A DNA stretch of 64,000 nt from positions 9,107,349 through 9,171,348 of the forward strand of contig NW_004955472.1 of NCBI RefSeq assembly GCF_000276665.1. The letters run 5' to 3'. Both the position numbers and the translations under genes were made by a program. The notes beneath the pieces are model-generated. The model did not search any database. It was not told the DNA's origin and saw nothing but the letters and a program-made list of their open reading frames with translations. Shown one piece after another: positions 10,311-22,135 of this stretch; the first letter of the stretch is position 1, and each line of letters starts with the position of its first letter. The DNA is from Chinchilla lanigera. Taxonomy: Eukaryota; Chordata; Mammalia; Rodentia; Chinchillidae.

Positions 10311-10955
10311 ATTTTTGTCTGACTTAGTAGCCTATAACACTGGGACATACAGAGAGGGTGAAAGAAAAAGGAAGAGGAAAACAAAAGGGTTAATTCTGTG
10401 AGAAGAGAGCTTGAAAAAAGAATTATCAATCGGTAAAAAACAAACAGGAGATCAGAATCTATTGGAATCATTTTTATGGCTGGAGTAAAGGGCTAGTATT
10501 TTGGGCTTTTAACAGGAGGCTTGTAGGAACAAGCAGAGGGGTACAGAAGAAGGGAATTACAATCAGACAGAAGGAAACTGGGAAATTGTCAGACTCTTGG
10601 TAGCTAGTTTGTGTTTTAATCTCCTATGGAAGATTTGGTAAGGGTTACTTAGACATGCACTTGAAAGGTATTATTTAAATTAAAGTGCTGGTCAGTTCTT
10701 TTTCTGTTTTGCACTTACACAGGCACCTGCAGCATGTGTGTCAGTTAAAATATGTAAAGGAGGACAAGGAAGACAAGGGGATAGGAGCGAGAAGAGAGAT
10801 GAGAAGAGAAGCAAGGAAAGACAAAAGGAAAAAGAAAATGCATAGAGAAAAAAGAAACTAAAATGCAAAATATGATAGTGAAAGCAATTAAAAGAAAGCA
10901 AAAAAACTACCAAAACCCAAAATCAAAAAACCTCCCTTAAAGTTACAAGAGCAGG
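10311..10955. other. Unassigned sequence with polypurine tract
   Basis: Between the LTR and the L1 5'UTR-like block. It holds a strongly purine-rich stretch on the plus strand at about 10754-10856 (ggaggacaaggaagacaagg and similar) but no recognised domain. It could be ERV internal remnant, L1 5'UTR or unrelated insert. The long minus-strand frame at 10692-10913 is simply the pyrimidine-rich complement. Confidence 0.4.
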
Positions 10956-11760
10956 AAACTGAAGTTTCTCCCAGTTCTACTTGCACTGCAGTCTGAATTC
11001 AGTTGCAGATCCTTGAATCCCCCAGCTACCACCCCTACGGTTCACTTCATGCTGGCCTCTGTGCAACCCGACAGGCAGGCCTGCAGATCAGCTGCCTGTG
11101 TCTCTGGGCCAGCTTACTGGTGGCAAGCAGTGCTCTGGGTGTGACTAACTGCAGGCCTTTGCCTCGTCCTAGGATCTGATTATGTCAGTTAACTTGGGAG
11201 GCTGTGCTACAACTGGTCCAGCACCAGGTACTCTGGCAATTTCCACCAGGACTTCTCACTCCAGCTCCTTTCACTGCAGGGCAAACCCCAAGGTCGCCTC
11301 TGTGTTTTTCCTGTAAGTCTTTGGTGTAGTACATCACCACATGCCCTCTGACCTAGTCTGTCTCCTTCTACTTGCAGTCTTTTTTGTTGCTTTATCAAAA
11401 GTGTCACTTCATATTCCATGAATCTGGTACAGTCCCAGGGCTCCCTGCTTTCAGCACTTCCCAGAAGCGGGTGTTGCAGTCTCTCCTGTGGGACCCTTGC
11501 CTGTGGGCATGGGCAGCGCAGGAAGTATCTTAAGTCCAGCACTCTCAGCATACAGGAAAGGAACAAATGACTAATTATTTTTGGTTCATTCCATCAGTTC
11601 TCTTCCCCAGGACTCCAGTACTCCTAGACACTGCTCATTTGTGCTTGTGTCACTCCCAGGCCTCAGTCCTATCAGTACTCGTGCTCAGGTCCTCTCCAAG
11701 TATGTGGGTGTGTGTAGGGGAAGGGATGTATAGAGTCGGTTAGATTGATTGTGAGCCTCG
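10956..11760 (-). mobile_element. Probable L1 5'UTR
   Basis: GC-richer sequence in the place expected for the promoter-bearing 5'UTR of the minus-strand L1. The character (Gly/Pro-like codons, CAGG-rich, short CpG content) is compatible, and the minus-strand frame at 11207-11566 (119 codons) has no known protein motif. The assignment is by position and composition; a different repeat cannot be excluded. Confidence 0.4.
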
Positions 11761-14700
11761 CCCATCATCAAGCTACTTCAAATGAGCCACTGCATACTGT
11801 CAGGTAGCCTGGTCCTCTCCAGGCTGGTATGGACCCTGAACCTGGGCTGTAAGGGTGCCATGATCCAAGAGCAGGGCGGTTTCCTCTTCCAGACTCCCCT
11901 TCCTGTGGATTTCATTCCAGTTAGCGTCTGTTTCCGTTCACCCTCCCATATCTGCTTCCTTTGTGACCCTAGCCTCAGGGCACCTGTTTCTCTCCAGTCA
12001 CAATTCAGAGTCTAATCACTTGCTGTTTTTCCCAACCTGCCATGGTAATCTCAACGAAAATATTTATGGAAGTACTTGACACGTGGGCCTTTATTTGAAA
12101 AATGTTAGCTCTTCATTTCTTTTCCTACCTCTTTCTGTTTCTAAACCTTTATCCCAGTCCTGGCCTTTTCCATTATTCTACATTCTCTCCTTATCAAAGC
12201 TATCTGTAATTGGGGACAGGTTAGAAAAATGACATATAATAGATCTGATTGAAGAGAAACGTAAATATTGGCTCAGGCAGAGAATTTGGCTTCCTGATTA
12301 ACCAGCGGCAGGGACAGCACAGCCTTCCAGAAATCACTTCTCTTTCTGTCCTGCGCATCTGAGGGCTGTTGCCGATCAGGTTTGTTTTGCTTCTGCTGGG
12401 ATACAAAACGCACTCAAATATCTGGGCCTCTGAGGAACTTTAAAGAAGAAATGGCAAGTTTTAAAAAAAATTTTTTCTTCAAACATCTAGCTTCTTCAAG
12501 TGATATTCCTTTCCTCGGAAACAACAAATGCCTGGAAATAAACAATAAATAAGTTACGGTACCCTCTTTTGTTCTGCTATGCAAAAGTTTATTGAACTGA
12601 ATAACCTATGGATAATATTATGCTCTTGGTGTAGTAATTTTAAATGAATGTTTTGTAAGACCTATGAACTTTCAGAGTAGCCATAATTACAACAGTTGAG
12701 ACATATAAAATTAACTATGGTGGATAAACAGATCATCTAGTACTTAACAATTCCTCATTATCATACAACATAGTTCAATATCTTAAATTTAAAAAGTTCA
12801 TTATCATAAATAGTTCAGTATCTTAAATTAAAAAAGAATGCCAAATCATTTTTACACATGTAGTATGTGTATGGTCCTTATTGGAAGCAGAGGAAAGATG
12901 ATTAAACTTTAGTCTTAAATCCATCAACTCAGTCATTCAATATTTTCTCTAAGTATCTCCTCTGTTCTATATGTGCAGTTTTATATATTGGCTTACTAAA
13001 AAAAAGAACAAAAATAGCTTCTGGTGTCATAAGGCTTATGGTCTAAAAGAACTGACAAGTTTAAAAAAGCAAGAGTTTAAGTATGTTGTTGGCCAGTTCT
13101 TAATAAATTATTCTCTTTGGGAAAGTATTCATTTTGAGAAAACTCATGCATATTATACTGTTCCTACAATGATTAAAGAGGCACATTTCCTATTATTAGG
13201 TTCATAAAAGTATCATGAAACATCAGGTACTAATGGTTGAGCTCCTTTCCCCTTCATAATTCTGCAACTGGAATGATCGATGTTGAAACAGTAGAAGAAT
13301 AAAGATTTTAAGGATTATCATCTTTATTGTTTTTTTCAGTAATTTCTCAACATTGACCTAAATCAGCAGGCTTTATTCACAAAATTTTCAGACTCAATAT
13401 CATTCATACAATATCTCAGCATGTTTCCAATGTCTATTGACTTTTCTTACTTGGAACTCATTTTAACAATTTGCAATTTACTTTCAAAATGTTATTGTTG
13501 CCTCTCAGAATACCACACTTGATTACTTTTCCTCAATCTTTTTAGAAAATTAGTTCCATTCTGAAATTTTACTTTTCCTATGAGTGTTAAATAAGAGATC
13601 ATTAGCTTTAAGATGTTGGACTTGCTCTCTTATCTTTGTCCTGAGTACTCAAGCACCTCAGAGAAGACTTACTAAATGTTTATCAATCTCCATACCTTGC
13701 CACGATTCCCCAGGAAATATAAGAAATATTAGTGCACGTGGATGGTTCCCTACGGAATATGAAGATATGTTAAACCTCAATAAAGACTGAGGGATTAAGA
13801 CAGATGTTAGGGATAAAAATTATGAACTATTTCTACTAACCATGCCCCTGACATCACATTTGTGGGCTTTGTTCATATCCGTTCTCTAGCACGCTGAACA
13901 CCAAACTGAGTGTCCAACAATTCCTTTCAATTGAGACCCCTCCCAGAGTTAGCTTTCCACCCCGGAGATGGAGGGCTTGACTCCACCAGACTGCGCTACT
14001 CCGTGTGTCAATCACAAGTCTGTGCATCTGACAGTTTTGCCCAAATGGCAATAAGATGACGCATTTGGGAGCTCTCAGCCTTTTGTCCCCATTAAGATAA
14101 TGATTAAACAAGAATGTCTGGACCAGACTATCTGTGTAATAACATTAGTGACCAGTTGAGAAGCTACAGAATTCTCACCAGTGTAAAACCAAAACTGGAT
14201 TTCACGGGGAGAGGGTACAAAGATTTCTATTTGCATCAGCTTATATCCTTACCCTCATGCAGCATAGCATATGTAACTAGAAAGAAATGAATCCTAAGAA
14301 GTCGTTTGGTGGAACAGAAAAAGAAGAGTGGCTTTTGGACCCCACTTTCCCACTTTTCAGCGCCTGTCTGAGGGAGGAGATCCTGCCTCATGTGACTCAG
14401 AGCACCGAGAGACCAATGACAGACTTTGATTTCTTCATCTACAACTCTGTGCTCAGGGATGTACATAAAAATGCCTTTCTCTGCTGATTAAAGTTCTGAC
14501 TTTCCCTATATTCCACTGACATTACATAGGGGCCCTTTTTGAAATCTTCCAAGTGTGTGAAGTTTTTAAAGCACAGATGAAAGAAAGGACTTGTAATAAA
14601 TTTCACCCTTTTATTATCTGCCACAAAAGTTATGTTGAAGTAATGTACTATCTCAAATCTCAGTGGTTTAATACAAGTTTATATATACAATGAATAGCTA

Positions 14701-15170
14701 TCTATTTTGGATTAGCAGAGTGTCAGGAAAACATGGCCATTCGGAGACATCATACCCACAGAGACTCAGATTCCACATATTTTTTTATTAACCCTAATTA
14801 ACAAAAAGACAGCATAACAGATTACACACTGGCTAATAAAGTTTAATCTTTGGGATAAAGCATATCACTTGTGCTCCAGATCATTGACCAAAGCAAGACA
14901 CATAATTGTCTGATTCAAATGAAGCAGGTAAATGTAATCCTACTCTAAAGGAGAATAGAATATTTCTAATGGCTTCATAATTCTCAATATTCAGTTTTAA
15001 TAACTGGTGACTGTTATAATTAATGAGATATAGGACTTTAAGTATATCTTCTCATCTGAAAAATATAAAATATCTGTTATAATATTTGATGTCAATTTAG
15101 ATTATGTATTATCTACATTCTTAGTGGTTCTTTTGGATGTTACTGTAAGCCTCTTAATTTGTAAAGATCT
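11761..15170. other. Unique non-coding sequence
   Basis: About 3.4 kb without a recognised transposon. It includes an imperfect tandem duplication at 12755-12836 and a somewhat CpG-bearing block at about 13850-14180 that could be conserved non-coding DNA or an old LTR. Open frames (up to 85 codons) show no family motif. The extreme left end may still belong to the L1 5' region. Confidence 0.5.
12755..12836. repeat. Imperfect tandem duplication, about 40 bp
   Basis: The block starting cattatcatacaacatagtt at 12755 recurs from 12799 (cattatcataaatagttcag) with a small deletion and a few substitutions, including a shared 'atcttaaatt' segment. The divergence implies an older slippage event than the perfect duplications elsewhere. 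Confidence 0.85.
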
Positions 15171-15330
15171 TGGCTCGGTGTGATGGTGTACGCCTGTACT
15201 CTCAGCACGTGGAGGCTGAGGCAGGAGGATTGCCACAGTTTCCAGTCCAGCCTGGGATACATAGTGAGTTGAAGGCCAGCCTGGACTATACAGCAAGACC
15301 CTCTCTCAAAAAAAAAAAAAAAACAAAAAA
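15171..15330 (+). mobile_element. B1 SINE
   Basis: Full-length B1: ctcggtgtgatggtgtacgc head, gaggctgaggcaggaggatt, two successive 'ccagcctgg' blocks (the internal duplication), then ccctctctcaaa and an A tail with one C interruption. The pol III boxes are largely intact. Confidence 0.92.
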
Positions 15331-15346
15331 CCTAATTTGGATGAAT

Positions 15347-15415
15347 ACAACATTACTTAGAATAGCATACTATTTATATAAGATAAAAATAGTATGCTAT
15401 TCTAAGTAAGGTTGT
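15347..15415. repeat. 29-bp inverted repeat (hairpin) with 11-nt loop
   Basis: The arm 15347-15375 is the reverse complement of 15387-15415 with one mismatch in 29 bp; both contain ttagaatagcatactattt or its complement. The loop is only 11 nt. It lies immediately after the tail of the B1 element. It could be a tiny fold-back element, a template-switch product or a chance-surviving palindrome; I see no clear target duplication. Confidence 0.9.
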
Positions 15416-15689
15416 CCTATTATTTTTCAACTCATGTTTTATTATACAAATAGCATGCTTGTGAACTGTAAACTAGCAGTTTTAATAATTATTGTTCTAT
15501 TCAGATTTAAAAAGATAATCATTTGGAAAAAATAATTATTACAAACAAAAATGTGCCTGTATACCTTTACCAGTTACTTCTTCATGGGGAATGAAATTAT
15601 TGTCCAGTTGACTTTCACGTTAGCTTGAAGGATTCTGTTTACTATACTATATAGGCCAGGTCTGCTAGTGACAATTTGAGTTAGTCCTT
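15416..15689. other. Unique non-coding sequence
   Basis: Short AT-rich interval between the hairpin and the L1-like segment. I see nothing in it. Confidence 0.55.
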
Positions 15690-16550
15690 GTTTACCTGGC
15701 TATGTCTTAATTTTGCTTTTACTTTGGAAGGGTGGGTTTGGTAAATATAAAATTATTGTTTGAAATTCTTTTTTCTTTCAGCATTTTGAATACATAATCC
15801 TACAGTCTTCTGAACACCAGTTTATGGTGATAAATATTGAGAATCGTACGTGTCACATGTGAATACAGTTTTACTTCTTTGTTGTTGTTTCTAAGATTCT
15901 TTGTCTTTCTAGAATTTGATTATGATATGGGTAGGTGTATATCTGAGTCTTTCTGTCTTAGAATTGAGCCTTTTTCCATTTAGATCAATGTTTTCCACAT
16001 TACTTCAAACATTATAATGGCTTTGCTCACCACTTTTTCCTCTTATGAGTGTTGGATATATGCTTGATGGCTTCCCACTAGTCTCTGAGTGTTGCTTCAT
16101 CTTTATTCTCTTTCTTTCTATTCTTCTGATTGGATAGTCTCTATTGACATTTCTTCAAGTTCTCTGGTTATTTTTTCTGCCAGATCAAACATATTTTTGG
16201 CTCCTTTAATGAATTTTCCATTTCTGTTATTGTATTTTTGTACTCAGAATTTCTATTTCTTTCCTTTATTTTACTTTCTTTTCATTGATATTCTCTATTT
16301 GGTGAACAATCACTAGTTCTGTATATAGTATTTCCTTTACTTCTTCAAAAATTTAACAGTTGACTAAATTTAATAGTTGACTTACAACTTTGTCTAGTAA
16401 AACAATGTCTGTGTTTTCCTGGGGAACAATTTTTATTGACTGTTTTTCTTTCTTTTCCGTTGCATACTTTCTTTCATCTTTGCATGTCTTAGTTTTTGTG
16501 AAAGACAGGATACTTTAAATAATATAATGTGGTAGCTCTTGAAACTTGGT
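15690..16550 (-). mobile_element. Old L1 or HAL1-type segment
   Basis: T-rich plus strand whose block order (ttgaaattcttttttctttcag, later ttctagaatttgattatgat and ccatttctgttattgtattt) resembles the reverse complement of old mammalian L1/HAL1 sequence around ORF1 and the ORF1-ORF2 junction. It is highly diverged, with no useful open frame on the minus strand. Exact family and limits need a repeat library. Confidence 0.6.
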
Positions 16551-16564
16551 CTCCCTTTTTTATG

Positions 16565-17008
16565 GTTAAACATGAAGCACAATCCTCCGAGATTCACGTA
16601 TTGACAGCTTGACTAACAATGCACTAAATTTAAAAGGTGGAACCTGGAGCAGTAGCTGGAGGGAACGGATTTTATTAATGGACTCATCTATTACTGAGTT
16701 CATACCCGGGTGCGTGGCGAGGAGGTGGGGTCCAGTTGAAGTCCACCCCCGAGAGTGTTCCCCAGAAGGGATTATCTAGTCCACAGCCCCCTCCCTCTGG
16801 CTCTCTCTCTTTTTTTCTTCCTGGCTGCCGTGAAGCCAGTAGTACTCCTCCTCCATGCCCTTCCACTGTGATCTCCTGCCTTGCCGCAGGCCTGAGCAGA
16901 GAAGCCGGCTGACCACAGACTGCAACCCCTGAAATTGTGAGGCCAAATAAATTCTTCCCCCTGAAAGTGTTCTCATGTCAGGCATTTTGTCGTAATTGAA
17001 ACATTATT
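16565..17008 (+). mobile_element. MaLR-type LTR
   Basis: The plus strand ends with the MaLR signature: ggctgccgtgaagccag, then ggctgaccacagactgcaac, gaaattgtgaggccaaataa (poly(A) signal) and a gcattttgtcgtaattgaaa block. The upstream half matches the loose MaLR layout including an aaaaggtggaacctgg block. This is a non-autonomous ERVL-related LTR. Some CpGs persist, so it is younger than the MLT1-like copies later in the window. Confidence 0.75.
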
Positions 17009-20000
17009 ACAAGATGCAAAGGTAGCATACTCTTCCCCCTACTCTCTAGTATTTGCCGTTACTAATGTTCTGAGACTGCTTACTAAGCGTCTTTCCTGAA
17101 CTAATTTTAGGAAATCTCCATTCTTCATCATGTGACCACTGAAGTCTTCACATCGTTAGTTTACTGGTCAGCTAAAAATCAGACAGAGATTTCTTCAAAC
17201 TCCTGGATCCATCACGTTTCCCAGCCTTTATGGAGGGCTCTGTCTCGAGTGGACCTTCATTTACAATGCTGCCCTGGCCTTTTCTTAAATGTGTTGCTCC
17301 TCAAGGTCAGCCAGAGGTGTGAGGTTATAGTATTCTAGGGACTTTTCCAAAAATACACATGTGTTTGTATGTCCCTATGACCATATGGATTACCTGAAAT
17401 TTGGCAGAGGTTTTCAAAAACTCCTACTTACCTTGCTAAGTTCAGCTATTTTTTTCAGCTATTATATTTTTCCTAAGAAGCTCTGATATTAAGACACTAA
17501 AGGTGTAGCAGCCCTGGAAAAAAGGTCATTTGTACAAAGTAAACTGTAAGTTTCTGAAATAAGAGAAATCCTCTGAGGCAGACTGCCAACCAAGTCAAGG
17601 AATGACACATGTCTAGGAATACAACTTTTCAGGAACTCAAACATCTTCTGTTTCCTTCAGAGACTGCTAGGGTACTAGTTCCCCAACCATCAAGATCATG
17701 AGGCTACTGGTTTTCAAGGTTATTGTAGGATGTAGGAAAGGAAGCTAATAATATGGCAAGTTATAACCCCACAAATTTGCTGTTCTCACAGTATTCAGTC
17801 GTTTTCAGTAAACAAATTTCAGATTGTTGCAAAACTTTGATTACTATTTAAATTTTTGAAAAAGTTACTTAGATAATGTTTACATGTCTTCTTTCAGTAC
17901 TCATGGAGATTTTTGATGGCCTTTATTCCTTATTTTAGAGGTACGTTTTCTATATGTATTCTAAATCATCCAGTTATAAATATTTGTAAGTCTTTATTAT
18001 TTAGAAACCAGTAATTTCAAGATATTGCAATTATTCCAATTTTTCTAATTGTCTTTGTGCTTTGCCTCTGTCTACTGCATATTTTAGCATCATCTCCTTT
18101 AGTATATCCACACATACCTTCATCAAACCCAAGATTTATATCTCACCTTTCATATTGTGCACAGAGTCTAGTACAATTCTTAGTACACAACAGAAATCTC
18201 TATATACAATGCTGACTCCCCAGGACTAGGAGGAGTGGAAGTTCTATAATTCCCAATATTTCTGGCAAGAAATAATGCACAAATAAATGTTTGCAAAGTG
18301 CTTTGTGAATTTATTCTAGCTTTATCTATATCCTATGTTTTTTCTTTCATTCCTGAATCCTAATGAATCACCCCAAAAGTGACCCAAGAGGGAAATTATT
18401 AAGAAGGGGAAGCCCCGCTGAGCCCTAGACCACACGGCCTCGGTTCTAGTGATGAATCTGCCCTCTGTGTCTCCCAGTTCTAGTAAGTCACTCTCAGGTC
18501 TGCAAGTCACTTTCTCCTCTACCAACGGTAAACTACCAAGGCATTCTTATGTCAGAGAACTTTCATAATGGTGAATGAGGTGCAGGGAAGAACTAAGTAG
18601 GGCACAAAACAAGCCCAACTGAAGTGTCTTACTAAGCTTCTACTAATTTTATAATTTTTAGATACGACTAATTTTGTGGTTTGTGATCAATGTTTGATAA
18701 TTTACATCATGAATTAACTATTAGGATACTTTCTTACTTTTGTGGACAGGAAACCAGCTTGCTTTCACTTTGTGCAAAAGATAAATTGATTTCTATGCAT
18801 ATAATGCTGATATTCATGAAGAATGTAGGCTTGCTGAAATGTGGTGCCATATAAAATAAAATTGCATTACAAAATTATTTCCTATGCTTTAATCTTCCAA
18901 AGCAGCTTCTAGGGACCTGCTTTGTACTGTGCAATTGGAAGAAAATTGCATCAGGATAGCTCGCCAAAACCACAAAAGAAGGTTGTATGTAATAAAATAA
19001 AAATGCTTTTTGTGTGCAAACTGAAAAGACAGCTTCTTTAACAATGTAATTCATATGAGGTGAAATGTTGTATGGATTACTGTATGGGTACTCTTAAGAA
19101 ATTCAAAGTATGTCCATATTTACATAGATTTTTAAAAATAAATCTTGTAATTGTAGGGTTAGTCCAGACAAATTAATGAAATATTTCATAAATTTGTTTC
19201 TAAAACCATTGGTCGGGTTGAGATCTTTTAGCACTTCACAGGTACACTGTTCCTTCTTCTGCTTGACTGCTCTTATTGAATCGTCACCCCCTTCCACCAT
19301 TCGCTCCATCATTAGTGTAAGGAAAGCCACTGCTCCTTGTGTGTCTGATTTTCCAAAGTATTTGTAATGGGCTAGATGCTGAGATTGTTGAATTGAACAA
19401 GATGTTGTCTCTATTCTCTCAGTGTTTTGTAATTAATAGGCATTTGGGAAAATATTACAATAGTTAGGAGAGATGCTGGCATACTACAATGGAAACTGGT
19501 TTAAATTGTTGATGGAACACAGAAATTACGGTCACTAACTTGTTCTGCGATCAGGGAGAAGTCATCCGAGAAGAAGAAATACTGTTAGTGTTAAAAGTTG
19601 CATGACGTTTCATCAAGAAAAAGAGATTGTGGTTGGCACTGTGCACAGACTAGCATTTTGCAGTGGTGTGGGGAAGAAGCAATGTGTCAGAGAAAGAAAG
19701 AGACACTGGATAATCCGATGAAAATGTTTATGGGAGAACAATGAAGTTTTACTTAAAAGAGGGTGACATGATGCATTTAAAAGCTTTTTATGCCATGTGA
19801 TAGAAATTGGTGAATCTCCAAGGATATATTCAATGGAAAATTTTTACCTGAATTATGTAGAAGTCATAGAAATAAGAATACAATATTTACTAAGTCAAAC
19901 ATTTTATTTCTTCCTCTGACAATTTCTAAAGCATGTGGTGACTATGTAACATATTTTGTGATCCTCTTTTTCAATTGATCTTATGTTCACTGTCTTTTCC

Positions 20001-20010
20001 TCACCTTTTA
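17009..20010. other. Unique non-coding sequence
   Basis: About 3 kb without a clear transposon. A possible MIR relic is listed at 18425-18535. Open frames are 75 codons or fewer and unremarkable. Confidence 0.5.
18425..18535 (+). mobile_element. Possible MIR SINE remnant
   Basis: Loose match to the MIR core: cggttctagtgatgaatctg, then ctctcaggtctgcaagtcac, a ctttctcctctaccaacggt block corresponding to the 'cctcatctgtaaaatg' region. Weak and interrupted; it could be chance. Confidence 0.3.
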
Positions 20011-21700
20011 CTTTATATTAGTACATATTTCCAGTACACAATGATAACATTCCTAATGGAAAGTTAGTACATAGACCTAACACATCTCAATGTTTTTGCA
20101 TTTCCTCTTCCTCCCCCACTCCCCTTCTTCTTCATTCCCTCCATCTCTTGGTCTCCACCCCATTTGCAAAAGATCTGTCTGCATATTTCCAATTATCTAT
20201 CTTTCATTTTGGACTTTATTTGTATTTTGAGTTTCTCACATAAGTAAAACCGTGTGATATTTGAGCTAGTGCATCCTATTTATTTCACTTAAGATTATGA
20301 TCTAAAGGTGCATTCATTTTCCCACAAATAATTCAAGTTTATCTTTCCTTATGGTGGAGCAGTACTCACTGTGTGTAAATACTCCTTTTTCTTTATCCAC
20401 TCATCTGTTGATGGATATGTAGGCTGCATCCAAAATTTAGCTGTTATGAATTGTGGTGCTATAAACGTGGACATGCATGTATTACCATGAAATACTGTTT
20501 TTAACCCTTTGCGGAAGATATCTAGAAGAGAACAGCTGGGTTGGATGAAGTTTATAGCTTTTGAGGAATCTCCATAATGATTTCCAATATGGTTGTCCTA
20601 GTTTATACTGCCATCAACAGTGTAGAGGAGTTTCTTTTTCCCTGCAGCCCCATCAGCACTTTGTTATTATTTGATATATTGATGAAAGTCATTCTTGCTG
20701 GAATAAGATCTAATCTGTATTGTTTTAATTTATATTTCTATAATAGGAAAAGATATTGAATGTTTTTTTCATGTATTTATTGGCCATTGGTACTTCTTGG
20801 AAGTATATGATCACTTCATTGACCCAGTTTTTTATTTTGGAGGGGTCAAACTTTTTGAGTTCTTTATATGCATTAGATATTATTCCTCTGTCTGGTGAGT
20901 AGCTGGCAAACTATTTTTCTCATTATGTAGGTTGTCTCTTCATTTTGCTCTTAACTTGATATGATCTCTGTTACGGTTTGTGTCTAGATGTCTCCCCAAA
21001 GCCTCATTCAGTCATGGGGTTTGTTCACAGGTACCTGAATATAGAGTGTGTGATTGATTTGTAGTGCAATGTTGGGATTAAGGGTGCTGGGGATTAAGTG
21101 TGTGAGTGCTACACTCCCCCTAGAGTTGGTAGACTGCAAACAATATAAGGGACAGAAAGAGGCGTGTCTTGCTCTTTCTTGTTGCTTTTGCTGTCTTCCA
21201 CTGCCATGAACTCTTCACTCTCTGTCATGTGCCACTCCACCTTGGAGCCAGCGATTATGGACTGGAACCTCTACAAACTGTGAACTAAATAAACGTTTCC
21301 CTCTTTAACTTTGGGTGTTGGCTATTTTGTCTCAGCAACAGGAAAAGTAATGAAAACAACCCCATTTGCTGATTATTGATGTTATTTCTGGTACAATTGG
21401 GTCCTGTTCAGAAATTCCTTATCTACACTTATGGCTTCATTAGTTTTACATATTTTATCTTTTAGCAGATTTCTTCTGTTTTAATAGTTAGATATTTGAT
21501 CTATTTTGATTTTACCTTGGCACATAGAAGGATATATCAGTTTAGATTCAGTTTTCAGCATGTAGATATCCATGTTTTCTAGTTCCAGTTGTTAAAGAGG
21601 TTATTTTTCCTTCCCTGTATTTTTTTCAGCCTCTTGTCAAGACGAGACAGCTAAATGTACTACTTCACTGTCTTTATAGTTATACCTTCCTTGCCGTACA
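20011..21700 (-). mobile_element. 5'-truncated LINE-1, minus strand, split by LTR
   Basis: The plus strand is the reverse complement of the 3' part of an L1 of the same family as the 3.7-kb copy. Shared blocks include 'attagtacatatttccagtaca' near 20020 and 'gcactttgttattatttgata' near 20655, which parallels the sequence around the LTR insertion in the first copy. Interrupted by the MaLR LTR at 20969-21358, after which ORF2 sequence continues to about 21.65 kb. The reading frame is destroyed. The right limit is approximate. Confidence 0.8.
20969..21358 (+). mobile_element. MaLR-type LTR inserted in L1
   Basis: Starts TGTTACGGTTTGTGTCTAGA and ends with caggaaaagtaatgaaaaca; it has the MaLR hallmarks gctgtcttccactgccatga, gactggaacctctacaaact, a gtgaactaaataaacgtttc poly(A) signal block and gctattttgtctcagcaaca. 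L1 sequence flanks both sides. About 390 bp is the normal MaLR LTR length. No internal region is present, so it is a solo LTR. Confidence 0.85.
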
Positions 21701-22098
21701 CTTATTTTGATCTTTGCAACGTTGTACACATTCATCTTTTTGAGGTGACTCAATTCCTATTTGGAAGGAAGCTTGATATAAATTTATATACAAATGGACT
21801 ATATGTTATAGTAAAAAGGTAAAACTGTAGATGAATTGATTTTCCATGAAGGAAAATAAAAGTACAACAAGCAGATTTTACTTATATCTATGTGTATCTT
21901 AAAAAATATAGCTGATTGAACCAAAGGGGAACTATTAAGTGTTTAGTGAAACCTATAAGACTCATAGCCATTAAGCAATCTCCTTTTTATATGCCTTTTC
22001 CCATGCTCCATTAGAAAATATGCTGTGCTTTACATACATTACTTTTGACATTACTGTAAGATCTCTTTTATCGGTATCACTGATAATCTTATGAAGTG

Positions 22099-22135
<37 letters not shown>

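Larger units (their letters stand above)
3735..11760 (-). mobile_element. Near full-length, decayed LINE-1 with nested insertions
   Basis: The plus strand carries the reverse complement of a LINE-1: 3'UTR and ORF2 end near 3735-3960, ORF2 up to about 8.28 kb, ORF1 to about 9.39 kb, and GC-richer 5'UTR-like sequence to about 11.76 kb. Its frame is broken by stops and indels, so it is dead. Later insertions are an ID-like SINE (4308-4391), a solo LTR (4482-4821), a foreign AT-rich block with another SINE (about 6757-7145) and a second LTR (about 9657-10310). Removing them leaves an ORF2 length of roughly 3.4-3.7 kb, close to the family norm. The 5' limit is uncertain because 10310-10955 is not clearly L1. 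Confidence 0.85.

Noticed and set aside
11207..11566. 119-codon minus-strand frame
   Set aside because: Located in L1 5'UTR-like sequence, with no known motif and no supporting context.
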